A stretch of 64,000 bases of DNA from Arthrobacter sp. NicSoilC5 (GTDB lineage Bacteria; Actinomycetota; Actinomycetes; Actinomycetales; Micrococcaceae): NCBI RefSeq assembly GCF_019977395.1, contig NZ_AP024660.1, positions 3,844,001-3,908,000 of the forward strand, given 5' to 3'. Within the stretch, counting starts at the first letter, position 1. Each line of letters starts with the position of its first letter. Both the position numbers and the translations under genes were made by a program. The notes below the pieces were generated by a model. It saw only the letters and a program-made list of their open reading frames with translations, was not told the DNA's origin and did no database searches. This document shows, piece after piece, positions 1-7,684 of the stretch.

Positions 1-156
1 GTTGAGGTACTCGTTGCCCCACCATGCGAACCGCAGGGTTACCTGGCCGTTGTCGCCCGATCCGCCCGGGGCTCCGCAGCCTGTGGCCAGGATGGACAGG
101 GCAAGGGCGGCAGCGCCAAGCTGGAAACTGCGGCGGCTTACGACTGGAATCGTCAT
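1..156 (-). CDS. Sugar ABC transporter substrate-binding lipoprotein, N-terminal part only
   Basis: This is the first 52 codons of a gene running off the left edge. It starts at an ATG with a GGAAGGAAC ribosome site just upstream. The N-terminus has a twin-arginine-like motif (SRRSFQLG), a hydrophobic stretch and a lipobox ending in LATGC, so the product should be exported and lipid-anchored. After a short Gly/Ser spacer it reads VTLRFAWWGNEYLN, the usual beginning of a family 1 extracellular solute-binding protein for sugars. The permease and ATPase partners would lie outside the window. Two LacI-type operators flank its promoter, which fits a sugar-induced ABC operon. The substrate cannot be told from this fragment. 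Confidence 0.8.
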   Translation of the reverse strand, partial: MTIPVVSRRSFQLGAAALALSILATGCGAPGGSGDNGQVTLRFAWWGNEYLN

Positions 157-224
157 TGATGTTCCTTCCGGGTTGGCTTCTCCGGCGCGGCCCAGCACGG
201 TCGCCCGGCGTAGTCCAAGGATGA

Positions 225-240
225 GAGAAACCGCTTTCTC
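225..240. promoter_or_regulatory. LacI-type operator, downstream copy
   Basis: GAGAAACCGCTTTCTC is an inverted repeat with a central CG and 6-bp perfect outer arms, the layout expected of LacI-family operators. It lies about 70 bp before the start of the leftward binding-protein gene, just downstream of that gene's predicted transcription start. The cognate regulator is not identified. Confidence 0.5.
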
Positions 241-253
241 ATGTGATGCTGTG

Positions 254-283
254 ATTGTTTCGCGCATCCGGCACCCCCGTCAA
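254..283 (-). promoter_or_regulatory. Predicted promoter of the sugar ABC operon
   Basis: Read leftward, TTGACG (283-278) is followed after 18 bases by AACAAT (259-254), a reasonable -35/-10 pair. It sits between the two LacI-type palindromes, so both could act on it. Prediction from sequence only. Confidence 0.45.
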
Positions 284-291
284 GAATTTTC

Positions 292-305
292 GGTAAACGT
301 TTTCC
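292..305. promoter_or_regulatory. LacI-type operator, upstream copy
   Basis: GGTAAACGTTTTCC is a near-perfect palindrome centred on CG with one mismatched pair, a typical LacI/CcpA-style site. It lies immediately upstream of the -35 box of the leftward ABC operon promoter, and 47 bp before the rightward RNase HI gene. Confidence 0.55.
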
Positions 306-352
306 CACATCTTCACCGGGCCGCTGTCGGCCGCTTCTGGCAGGATGGACCG

Positions 353-1429
353 GTGACGATTACTGCAGCGGCTGATGGTTCGGCCTTGGGAAACCCCGGC
401 CCGGCCGGATGGGCCTGGTATGTGAATGACGATTGCTGGCGCGCCGGCGGATGGCCCCACGGGACCAACAACCAGGGGGAGCTGATGGCTGTCCTTGACC
501 TCCTGCGCGCTACAGCGCACCTGCCCGGGGAAGACCTGCGCATCCTTTGCGACAGCCAGTACGTGATCAACTCCATTACCAAATGGATGCCGGGATGGAA
601 GCGCAAAGGCTGGCGCAAGGCCGATGGAAAGCCTGTCCTGAACGTGGAACTGCTGAAGGAACTTGACCGCGAACTGGCCGGCAGGACCTACACCTTCGAA
701 TGGGTCAAGGGGCACGCCGGCCACGACCTCAATGAGGCAGCCGACGAGCGCGCCAGGGCTGCGGCAACCGCCTACCAGCAGGGAGTGGCAGCAAGGTCGG
801 GTCCAGGCTTCCCCGGCGGCCAGCACCCGGGCACCTCCGGGCGCGCCGCGGCCCCGCAGCCTGCCTCCGGCGCGGGCCTTCCGCCCGCCACGCTGGACAT
901 CCCGCCCGCCGCACCGGCCCGTCCTGCAGCGGCGCCTGGCGACGTTCAGGCAGTCCGTGGCGCTGATGCTTCGGGGAGGCCGCGGGCCACTCCGGCGCCC
1001 GTCCCGGCCTTCGAGGAACTTGACCTGTTCAGCGAACTGGACAACGAAGCCCTCGAAGTGGCCGAGGCAACCCAGCAGGCCGGCTCAGTCCCGCCCGAGG
1101 CGCTGGTGGAAGAGCTCGAACGTGAGCTGCTGGGTCCCTTGGTGCGGGGGGATATCGGGCGGACCGCCGTCCTCCTTCACCCGGACTTCATGGAAATCGG
1201 GAGTTCCGGAAGGGTCTGGACCCGGGACGCCATGATGATGGCCCTGGAAGAGGACCCGGGGGAACGGACCGACATTGAAATCCTGGGTGCGGAGCGCATC
1301 GGCACCAGTGCGGTCCTGCTGACGTACCGAAGCTTTGCGCGATCCGGCACTACGCTCCGCAGTTCGCTGTGGGTCCTCGATGGGGACCGCTGGCGGTTGC
1401 GGTTCCACCAGGGGACTCCGGAGGCCTGA
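353..1429 (+). CDS. rnhA: Ribonuclease HI fused to a C-terminal DUF4440/NTF2-like domain
   Basis: Residues 1-140 are a type 1 RNase H domain, which hydrolyses RNA in RNA:DNA hybrids. All four catalytic acids are present: D8 (AADGSA), E43 (NNQGELMAV), D67 (ILCDSQYV) and D131 (EAADERAR), plus H124. A low-complexity Pro/Ala-rich linker (about 145-245) follows. The last 110 residues (ELERELLGPLVRG to the end) resemble DUF4440, an NTF2/SnoaL-like fold. The GTG start was chosen because the RNase H fold begins there and AGGA lies 8 bases upstream; the frame stays open further upstream but that stretch carries operator DNA. The 358-residue length is well above the usual 150-160. What the extra domain does is unknown. 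Confidence 0.85.
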   Translation: MTITAAADGSALGNPGPAGWAWYVNDDCWRAGGWPHGTNNQGELMAVLDLLRATAHLPGEDLRILCDSQYVINSITKWMPGWKRKGWRKADGKPVLNVELLKELDRELAGRTYTFEWVKGHAGHDLNEAADERARAAATAYQQGVAARSGPGFPGGQHPGTSGRAAAPQPASGAGLPPATLDIPPAAPARPAAAPGDVQAVRGADASGRPRATPAPVPAFEELDLFSELDNEALEVAEATQQAGSVPPEALVEELERELLGPLVRGDIGRTAVLLHPDFMEIGSSGRVWTRDAMMMALEEDPGERTDIEILGAERIGTSAVLLTYRSFARSGTTLRSSLWVLDGDRWRLRFHQGTPEA

Positions 1430-1438
1430 GCCCAGGTG

Positions 1439-1726
1439 TCAGCTGAACCGCTGCGCGTTCCCCTGCTCCGCCTGGGCATAGGTGGCGGCGGCAGAGGCCA
1501 AGGCGGTGTTGATGGATGCCAGTGAAGCCTCCACCCGGCCCTGGGTGATGGTCCATTCGGTGACGAGTGCCTGGAAGTTGGTGGCGGCGGAGCCCCGCCA
1601 TGAACCCTGGAGTTCATCCAGTCCGCGTTTCATGGTTTGCACGTCGGCGCTGATCCGGTCCACCGTGGCCTGCACGTTGGCGGACTTCAGCTGAAGTAAT
1701 TCTGTGTCGACGGAAATGATGCTCAT
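1439..1726 (-). CDS. WXG100 family (ESAT-6-like) protein
   Basis: A 95-residue, all-helical protein with the hallmark turn W43-R44-G45 in LQGSWRGSAA, between two amphipathic helices. WXG100 proteins are small helical-hairpin substrates of type VII (ESX) secretion. The start has GAGAGG eight bases upstream. It is a single copy here with no EccC/EccB genes or partner WXG100 gene next to it, so secretion would depend on an ESX locus elsewhere, and it may act as a homodimer. It is convergent with the RNase HI gene (9 bp between stops) and lies downstream of the histidine kinase gene. Confidence 0.85.
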   Translation of the reverse strand: MSIISVDTELLQLKSANVQATVDRISADVQTMKRGLDELQGSWRGSAATNFQALVTEWTITQGRVEASLASINTALASAAATYAQAEQGNAQRFS

Positions 1727-1833
1727 GGCTGTGCCTCTCAGATAGGGCGGGGGAGTGGCCCCCGCGCCCGGCGGTTCCGGGCTGCTGGGACGAGCCTATG
1801 GAGCGGCGGCGGGCCGGAGCTATTGCCGGCCGG

Positions 1834-3342
1834 CTATATGTGGATAACCGATCCGTCGCTCCCCCTGGCGCCGGCGGTGCTTCCGGCTGGTTCCTGGCCG
1901 TCTGCGCCGCCATCCCGGGGTGGGTCTTCACGCCGCGGCAGGCTGACCACCAGGGTGGCGCCGCCGCCGTCGGTCTTCTCAACCCGCACCGAGCCGCCGT
2001 GGGATCCCACGATTGCCGCCACGATGGCGAGCCCCAGGCCGCTGCCACCCGTCTCCCTGGTGCGGGAGGTGTCCGCACGGTAGAAGCGTTCGAAGACCTT
2101 GGCCGCCTCCTCTTCGGAAATGCCCGGTCCGTGGTCCCGCACTTCGATGACGGAGCGCTCCCCGCCGTCGGCACTGCGCACCCCAACGGCGAGTTCGACA
2201 GGACTGCCCTCCGGGGTGTAGCGCAAGGCGTTGCCCACAAGGTTTCCCACCACCTGGCGCAGCTTGGCCTCATCCCCGAGCACCGGGGCAGGTGCCGCCG
2301 GTCCGCCGTCGAGCCCGGTCAGTGAAATCACCCTGGAACGGTCGCTCGCCTGCGTGTCCACCACGGCATCGTGGGCGATCAGCTGCAGGTCCACCGGCTT
2401 CTGCTGCAGGGGCCGCTGCTCATCGAGGCGGGCCAGCAGGAGCAGGTCCTCAACCATCGACCCCATGCGCTTGGCTTCGCTTTCGATCCGGCCCATGGCT
2501 GTGGCCACGTCCTCGTCCGTGGCCAGGGCGCCGTGGCGGTACAGCTCGGAGAACCCGCGGATGGTCACCAGCGGGGTACGCAGCTCGTGGGAGGCGTCGG
2601 CGGCAAAGCGGCGCATCCTGGCTTCGGAGGCGGTCCGCGCTGCAAAGGCGGTTTCAATATGCGCCAGCATGGCATTCAGCGAACTGCTGAGCCGGCCCAG
2701 CTCGGTAGTGGGGTTCTCCACTTCCACGCGGCGGGAGAGGTCGCCGGCGGCAATGGCGGCGGCCGTTTTCTCCACCCTGGCAAGAGGCCGGAAGGAACGC
2801 GACACGGTCCAGCTCGCAATGAGCGAGGCCAGCAGCAGCGTCAGCAGGCCCACCCCGGTGACAACCAGGGTGGCATGCTTGAGGACGTCGTCCACGCTCT
2901 CCAGCGGCAGCCCAATCACCACCACGGCAGTGGTTTGGCCGTTCTGGACCGTCACCGCCACCACGCGCCAGTTCTCCCCATCCGTCCCGCGGACCTGGAA
3001 GGGGGCCAGGTCGCGGGCCTGCGCCTGTTCCACCGTCATGGAGCTGATGTCCGGGTGGTCGTCGGGATCACCGCCGAACGTGTACGGCTGCTCGCCCGGC
3101 GCGAAGAGCATCAGCGAGTAGTCGGTGGGTATGGAGCTGGGAGCCTGCAGCTGGGTGAAGGAGCGTTGTTTCCGGGCGGAGTCGACGGCGGCGTTCAGTT
3201 TGTCATCCACCTGGCCCTGAAGGTAGCTGTGCAGCAGTGTCAGGGTCACCGCACCGGTCACTGTCAGGGCCACAATCAGCAGGGCCATGATCATGGCCAC
3301 CAGCTGCGACCTGAGTGAGGCCGACTTCCACCGCTTCAGCAA
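1834..3342 (-). CDS. Two-component sensor histidine kinase (MprB/TcrY-like)
   Basis: A membrane sensor kinase of 502 residues. A first membrane helix (about 15-38), an extracytoplasmic region of about 115 residues, a second helix (about 158-180) and a HAMP domain precede a HisKA domain with the phospho-acceptor H252 in DASHELRTP. The HATPase_c domain shows the N box (NALRYTPEG, N371), G1 (DHGPGI, D403) and the GSGLGLAI G2 box. The only sensible start is TTG, two bases after the stop of the response regulator, so translation is probably coupled. The C-terminus past residue 475 is a low-complexity tail. The signal sensed is unknown. Confidence 0.88.
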   Translation of the reverse strand: MLKRWKSASLRSQLVAMIMALLIVALTVTGAVTLTLLHSYLQGQVDDKLNAAVDSARKQRSFTQLQAPSSIPTDYSLMLFAPGEQPYTFGGDPDDHPDISSMTVEQAQARDLAPFQVRGTDGENWRVVAVTVQNGQTTAVVVIGLPLESVDDVLKHATLVVTGVGLLTLLLASLIASWTVSRSFRPLARVEKTAAAIAAGDLSRRVEVENPTTELGRLSSSLNAMLAHIETAFAARTASEARMRRFAADASHELRTPLVTIRGFSELYRHGALATDEDVATAMGRIESEAKRMGSMVEDLLLLARLDEQRPLQQKPVDLQLIAHDAVVDTQASDRSRVISLTGLDGGPAAPAPVLGDEAKLRQVVGNLVGNALRYTPEGSPVELAVGVRSADGGERSVIEVRDHGPGISEEEAAKVFERFYRADTSRTRETGGSGLGLAIVAAIVGSHGGSVRVEKTDGGGATLVVSLPRREDPPRDGGADGQEPAGSTAGARGSDGSVIHI

Positions 3343-3344
3343 GG

Positions 3345-4055
3345 TCAGCGCTTTTCGGCCGTCCGCAGGACGTAGCCCACGCCGCGCTTGGTCTGGATCA
3401 GGGCCGGCGCCTCGGGGTCGATGTCCACCTTCCGCCGCAGGTAGGAGATGTAGGACTCCACGATGGACGCATCCCCGTTGAAGTTGTATTCCCAGACGTG
3501 GTCAAGGATCTGCGACTTGGACAGGACCCGGTTGGGGTTGAGCATGAGGTAGCGCAGGAGCTTGAACTCGGTGGGGGAGAGCTCAATGACGGTGCCGCCA
3601 CGGCGCACCTCATGGGCGTCGTCGTCGAGTTCGAGGTCGTCCACGCGGATGACCGCGTCGTCGTCGAGCAGGGGCTGCGTGCGGCGGAGCACGGCACGGA
3701 TCCTGGCCACCACTTCGTCGAGGCTGAAGGGTTTGGTGACGTAGTCGTCGCCGCCCACGGTCAGGCCCGTTACCTTGTCCTCCGTGTCGTCCTTGGCGGT
3801 CAGGAAGAGAACGGGGAAGTGCTTGCCGGAGGCACGAAGCCGCCGGGTCACGGTGAAGCCGTCCATGTCAGGGAGCATGACGTCCAGCACGGCCAGGTCG
3901 GGGGCGTGGGTATCGGCCGCGGCGAGGGCGTCGCGGCCGTTCGCGGCCGAAACCACTTCAAAGCCGGCGAACCGGAGCGACGTGGAGAGGAGCTCGCGGA
4001 TGTTGGGTTCATCATCAACGACGAGCAGCCGGGCTTCTGGACCGTTCTTGTTCAT
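3345..4055 (-). CDS. OmpR/PhoB-family response regulator
   Basis: Receiver domain residues 9-120 contain the acidic pair D14/D15, the phosphorylation site D58 (LAVLDVMLPD) and K88 (LTAKDD). A winged-helix DNA-binding domain follows (about 135-232, ending in KRGVGYVLR). At 236 residues it has standard OmpR-family length. The start MNKNGPEARLL is taken because GGGAG lies just upstream and the receiver begins directly after; in-frame codons further upstream would only add a low-complexity tail. It is the first gene of the pair with the kinase downstream, the MprA-MprB/TcrX-TcrY arrangement. Target genes are not evident. Confidence 0.9.
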   Translation of the reverse strand: MNKNGPEARLLVVDDEPNIRELLSTSLRFAGFEVVSAANGRDALAAADTHAPDLAVLDVMLPDMDGFTVTRRLRASGKHFPVLFLTAKDDTEDKVTGLTVGGDDYVTKPFSLDEVVARIRAVLRRTQPLLDDDAVIRVDDLELDDDAHEVRRGGTVIELSPTEFKLLRYLMLNPNRVLSKSQILDHVWEYNFNGDASIVESYISYLRRKVDIDPEAPALIQTKRGVGYVLRTAEKR

Positions 4056-4128
4056 GCTCCCATCATGCTCCCAGTCTCTGGGAGTTGTCTGGATATTCGT
4101 TGTGAGCATGGTGATGGTGGGCTTGCCG

Positions 4129-4629
4129 TCACCAGTCCATGGTCCCCGGCTCGCCTTTGAACGGGCCCACCACCCGGCTGGTGATCCAGCCACCGTAGAA
4201 GCGGCCGGGCTGGGCCGTCACCCGTTCGCCATCCACTTCGCAGTAATCCATCCGGCCGGGATAGACCGCCACCCGGTCAGCGAGTGCCTCGAAGCCGGAG
4301 GCCGGCTCGGGATAGGACCAGGCGGCGCTGTCCGCTTCCTTGCCGCCGCCACGCACGGTCAGGTACTTCGCGGAACCCTTGAACTCGCAGAAGCTGCTGC
4401 CCGAGGCGGGCTCCAGGGAACCGGCGGCGAAAGCTGACTTGAGGATGTAGTACACCGGTGGGTGGCTGGTTTCGAGGACGCGCAGCGAATCGGTGGTATC
4501 GAGGATCAGTTCACCGCCCAGGACGATGCGGATCCGTTCAGTGCTGGGCTCGATCCGCGGCGGCCGGGGATAGTCCCAGGCCGACTCCTGCCCGGGTCCG
4601 GGCGTGGCAGGGACAATTCTTGTAGTCAT
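4129..4629 (-). CDS. DUF427 domain protein
   Basis: A 166-residue cytoplasmic protein of the DUF427 family, recognisable from GELILDTTDSLRVLETSHPPVYY, CEFKGSAKYLTV, WSYPEP and the ending VDGERVTAQPGRFYGGWITSRVVGPFKG. Many members carry two DUF427 units; this one has a single copy with an N-terminal extension (residues 1-30). The biochemical role of the family is not established. The ATG follows GGAAGC. It is transcribed in the same direction as the two-component genes but separated from them by 73 bp, so it may be an independent unit. Confidence 0.8.
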   Translation of the reverse strand: MTTRIVPATPGPGQESAWDYPRPPRIEPSTERIRIVLGGELILDTTDSLRVLETSHPPVYYILKSAFAAGSLEPASGSSFCEFKGSAKYLTVRGGGKEADSAAWSYPEPASGFEALADRVAVYPGRMDYCEVDGERVTAQPGRFYGGWITSRVVGPFKGEPGTMDW

Positions 4630-4873
4630 GCTTCCAGTGTGCGTCCGGACGCGGCGTTCCGCACCCGGGAACCCAAATCGCGGCAAGAACGTTCCGCGTC
4701 CCACGTCTTCCCCCGCCCCTGCTGCGGGAATACAGTGATGCTTGCCGGGCGGGCAAGCCCGGCACCAGCGTTCCAACGGAGCACCGGCAGCCGTTTTTCC
4801 GCACACCCGTGGCTCCACCCCACCACCGGTAGTTTTCCGATAGCTCCTGGCCCATCGAAGGGGATTGACCATC

Positions 4874-5131
4874 ATGACTGACCTGAGTGCGACTGACAAA
4901 CCAGCTGCCAATGAACGCAGCATCCGGGACTGGGCGGACCTTGCCGAGGAGATGTGGTCCTATCTCACCGGCAAAGGTGCCGCGATCAACTACCAGTTCA
5001 TCGACATGACCGTTGAGGTTCCGCGTGACATCGGCCCCGACGCGCCGCGTGCCACCTGGAAGCTCAACGGAAGCCTGCGCGTCACCACCAGTGACCGGGA
5101 CGCCGCCGGAGCGGACTCGAACCGCGGTTGA
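4874..5131 (+). CDS. Hypothetical protein, upstream partner of FHA protein
   Basis: An 85-residue soluble protein with a predicted helix (RDWADLAEEMWSYLTGKG) followed by beta-strand-like sequence (INYQFIDMTVEVP, ATWKLNGSLRVTTS). I do not recognise the family. The start is the ATG 10 bases after AAGGGGA; a TTG nine bases earlier is in frame and closer to that site. Its stop overlaps or abuts the next gene's start, which argues for translational coupling. The strand pattern and the short alternating hydrophobic segments resemble the N-terminal third of the downstream FHA protein, so the two may form a complex. Confidence 0.6.
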   Translation: MTDLSATDKPAANERSIRDWADLAEEMWSYLTGKGAAINYQFIDMTVEVPRDIGPDAPRATWKLNGSLRVTTSDRDAAGADSNRG

Positions 5132-5136
5132 CGGAC

Positions 5137-6006
5137 ATGGCGGAGAACCGTCTGGACATCGATCTGGACTTTTCGTACACGGACGGGTCGGGTGCTGTCA
5201 CCAACGGCCGTGCCAAGGCCGCCGGTACGGAGGTGACCGTGTCACTGGAAGGCCTCGCCCCGCTGACCGGCGGCGGCCTGCCATCGCTTGAAGAGATTAA
5301 ACCGCTGGCGGAGCTGCTGGCCCGCAAAGGGATCAGCGTCACCGTTGCCGGACCTGACGGAACCATCCTCAGCCTGGGCAACGTGGACAGCCCGGCGTCA
5401 CAGCGGCTGGTGACGCGCTCGCCCCATATCAAACTGGGCAAGCTCGGCTCCCTGCTGCCGCTGGTCAGGCAGGGCAGGCGGAGGCCCAGGGGCATGCCAC
5501 TGCTGCCCCCAGCCACGCCCTTGCCGTTGGTCCCCACAGTCCAGCGGAACATCATCCGGCGCATCACCACCACCCACTACGCCAGGGGTGGCGGCCGGCC
5601 GCGGCTGATCTTTGTCCAGGATGCCGCCACCTGGACCGGCCAGATTCCGCGGGAGGTGGCCCTCTCCGGGGAGGTCACGACCATAGGCGGCAGCCCCGGG
5701 TCGGATGTCCAGCTGGAGGGCCTGGAGGCACTCCACGCCGAAATCAGGCACGACGAGCAGGATGAGTACGTCCTGGTGCCATTCGGGCCGGTCAGCGGAA
5801 GTGTTTCCAGGACAGGGCCTTCCGTACTGCGGACCGGGGCAAGGATCCAAATGGGGCAGTGGTGCCTTGCCTTCTTCCGGGAGGAATTCGCCGACCACGG
5901 CCGCCCCTATGGCGGCCGGAGCGGCGGCGAACTGGCCTACGAACGCCCCCAGCTGGACCCACGGACGGGAACCATGGAGCGTGACAGCTCCGAGGGCATC
6001 AGCTGA
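5137..6006 (+). CDS. FHA domain-containing protein
   Basis: About 290 residues. The N-terminal 90 residues are beta-rich and unfamiliar, followed by a basic Pro-rich linker (about 90-145). The C-terminal part (from LSGEVTTIGGSPGSDVQLEG to WCLAFFREE) is a forkhead-associated domain, which normally binds phosphothreonine peptides. The classical GRxxxxD..SRxH signature is degenerate here: IGGSPGSDVQL is followed by LHAEI, where histidine is kept but the preceding serine is leucine. Phosphopeptide binding is therefore uncertain. A TTG at 5128 overlapping the upstream stop is an alternative start. It sits tail to tail with the XPB helicase gene. Confidence 0.75.
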   Translation: MAENRLDIDLDFSYTDGSGAVTNGRAKAAGTEVTVSLEGLAPLTGGGLPSLEEIKPLAELLARKGISVTVAGPDGTILSLGNVDSPASQRLVTRSPHIKLGKLGSLLPLVRQGRRRPRGMPLLPPATPLPLVPTVQRNIIRRITTTHYARGGGRPRLIFVQDAATWTGQIPREVALSGEVTTIGGSPGSDVQLEGLEALHAEIRHDEQDEYVLVPFGPVSGSVSRTGPSVLRTGARIQMGQWCLAFFREEFADHGRPYGGRSGGELAYERPQLDPRTGTMERDSSEGIS

Positions 6007-6046
6007 GGACGTGCAGGCCGCGGGCTATTCCGCGGCCTGCACGTCC
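6007..6046. terminator. Bidirectional terminator-like hairpin between FHA and XPB genes
   Basis: A perfect 17-bp stem (6007-6023 with 6030-6046, rich in GC) closes a 6-base loop. It starts directly after the stop codon of the FHA gene. The leftward XPB gene ends inside it: its stop codon is in the loop and its last residues are encoded by the stem. No long T-run follows in either direction. Confidence 0.65.
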
Positions 6047-7671
6047 TTGGCGTCCATGATCCGGTAGGCATAGCCCTGCTCGGCAAGGAACCGTTGGCGC
6101 TTGGCGGCGAAATCCTGGTCCAGGGTGTCCCGTGCCACCAGGGAGTAGAAGCGGGCGGCGCGGCCGTCCTTCTTGGGCCGCAGCAGCCGGCCCAGCCGTT
6201 GCGCTTCCTCCTGCCGTGACCCGAAGGAGCCGGACACCTGGATGGCCACCGAGGCTTCGGGCAGGTCGATCGAGAAGTTGGCCACCTTGGAAACCACCAG
6301 GGTCTGCAGTTCCCCGGAACGGAATGCGTCAAAAAGCTTCTGCCGTACCTTGACCGGGGTATCGCCCTTGATCACGGGTGCCTTCAGGCGTGCGCCAAGG
6401 TCATCCAGCTGGTCGATGTACTGGCCGATCACCAGCAGCTGCTCCCCGGCGTGCCGTGCCACCAGCTGCTCCACTACCTGGGTCTTGGACTCCGAGGTAG
6501 CGCAGAGCCGGTACTTGTCCGCATCATCGGCCATGGCATAGGCAACGCGTTCATCACCTGGCAGGTCCACGCGGACCTCCACGCAGTCCGCGGGCGCGAT
6601 ATAGCCCTGGGACTCGATGTCCTTCCACGGGGCGTCATAGCGCTTGGGCCCGATCAGGCTGAAGACCTCGCCCTCGCGCCCGTCCTCCCGGACCAGGGTG
6701 GCGGTGAGCCCAAGCCGGCGGCGGGCCTGCAGGTCGGCGGTCATCCGGAAGATCGGTGCCGGGAGGAGGTGGACTTCGTCATAAATGATCAGGCCCCAGT
6801 CGTGGCCGTCCACCAGTTCCAGATGGGGGTAGATGCCGCCGCGCCTGGTGGTGAGCACCTGGTAGGTGGCGATGGTCACCGGCCTGACCTCCTTGAGGGC
6901 GCCGGAGTATTCACCCACCTCATCCTCCGTGAGGGAGGTGCGCCTGATCAGTTCGTCCTTCCACTGCCGGGCAGCCACCGTGTTGGTGACCAGGATCAGC
7001 GTGGTGGTGGACCCAGTGGCCATGGCCGCCGCTCCCACCAGGGTCTTGCCGGCACCGCAGGGCAGGACCACCACGCCGCTGCCGCCCGCCCAGAAGTTTT
7101 CACTGGCCAGGCGCTGGTATGGCCGCAGTTCCCAGCCGTCCTCGTTGAGGGAGATAAGGTGCGGGGTGCCGTCCACGTAGCCTGCCAGGTCCTCCGCCGG
7201 CCAGCCGATCTTCAGCAGCAGCTGCTTGAGCTGGCCGCGCTGGGAGGCGTGCACCACCACCGTCTCGCCGTCGATCCTGGGCCCCAGCAGCGGCGCGATC
7301 TTCTTGGCCCGGATCACTTCCTCCAGGACGGGGTAGTCGTCCGTCCGCATGACCAGCCCGTGGCGGGGGTCTTTTTCCAGCCGCAGCCTGCCGTACCGGG
7401 ACATGGTTTCCGCGACGTCAATCAACAGGGCGTGCGGCACGGGGAAGCGGGAGTACTTCAGCAGGGCGTCCAGCACCTTTTCGGCGTCCAGCCCGGCGGC
7501 CCGTGCGTTCCACAGGCCCAGCGGGGTCAGCCGGTAGCTGTGCATATGCTCGGGTGCCCGCTCCAGCTCGGCGAAAGGCGCGATGGCGTGCCGCGCTTCG
7601 GTGGCCAGCTCGTGGTCCACCTCAAGGAGGATGGTTTTGTCGCTTTGGACGATCAGGGGTCCGTCGGTCAC
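6025..7671 (-). CDS. DNA repair helicase XPB (bacterial)
   Basis: A superfamily 2 helicase of 548 residues, the usual size for actinobacterial XPB. It shows Walker A PCGAGKT (204-210), the DEVH box (298-301), motif III GLTAT followed by the RED motif (LVRED, near 330) characteristic of XPB, and motif VI QRLGRLLRPK near 480. The N-terminal part holds the damage-recognition-like domain. The GTG start has AAGGAT nine bases upstream. It directly follows the helicase-associated gene (13 bp gap), a pairing conserved in actinobacteria. It probably unwinds DNA during repair, but a nucleotide-excision role in bacteria is not proven. Its 3' end is embedded in a terminator hairpin. Confidence 0.92.
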   Translation of the reverse strand: MTDGPLIVQSDKTILLEVDHELATEARHAIAPFAELERAPEHMHSYRLTPLGLWNARAAGLDAEKVLDALLKYSRFPVPHALLIDVAETMSRYGRLRLEKDPRHGLVMRTDDYPVLEEVIRAKKIAPLLGPRIDGETVVVHASQRGQLKQLLLKIGWPAEDLAGYVDGTPHLISLNEDGWELRPYQRLASENFWAGGSGVVVLPCGAGKTLVGAAAMATGSTTTLILVTNTVAARQWKDELIRRTSLTEDEVGEYSGALKEVRPVTIATYQVLTTRRGGIYPHLELVDGHDWGLIIYDEVHLLPAPIFRMTADLQARRRLGLTATLVREDGREGEVFSLIGPKRYDAPWKDIESQGYIAPADCVEVRVDLPGDERVAYAMADDADKYRLCATSESKTQVVEQLVARHAGEQLLVIGQYIDQLDDLGARLKAPVIKGDTPVKVRQKLFDAFRSGELQTLVVSKVANFSIDLPEASVAIQVSGSFGSRQEEAQRLGRLLRPKKDGRAARFYSLVARDTLDQDFAAKRQRFLAEQGYAYRIMDAKDVQAAE

Positions 7672-7684
7672 GCGGGGAGATCCT

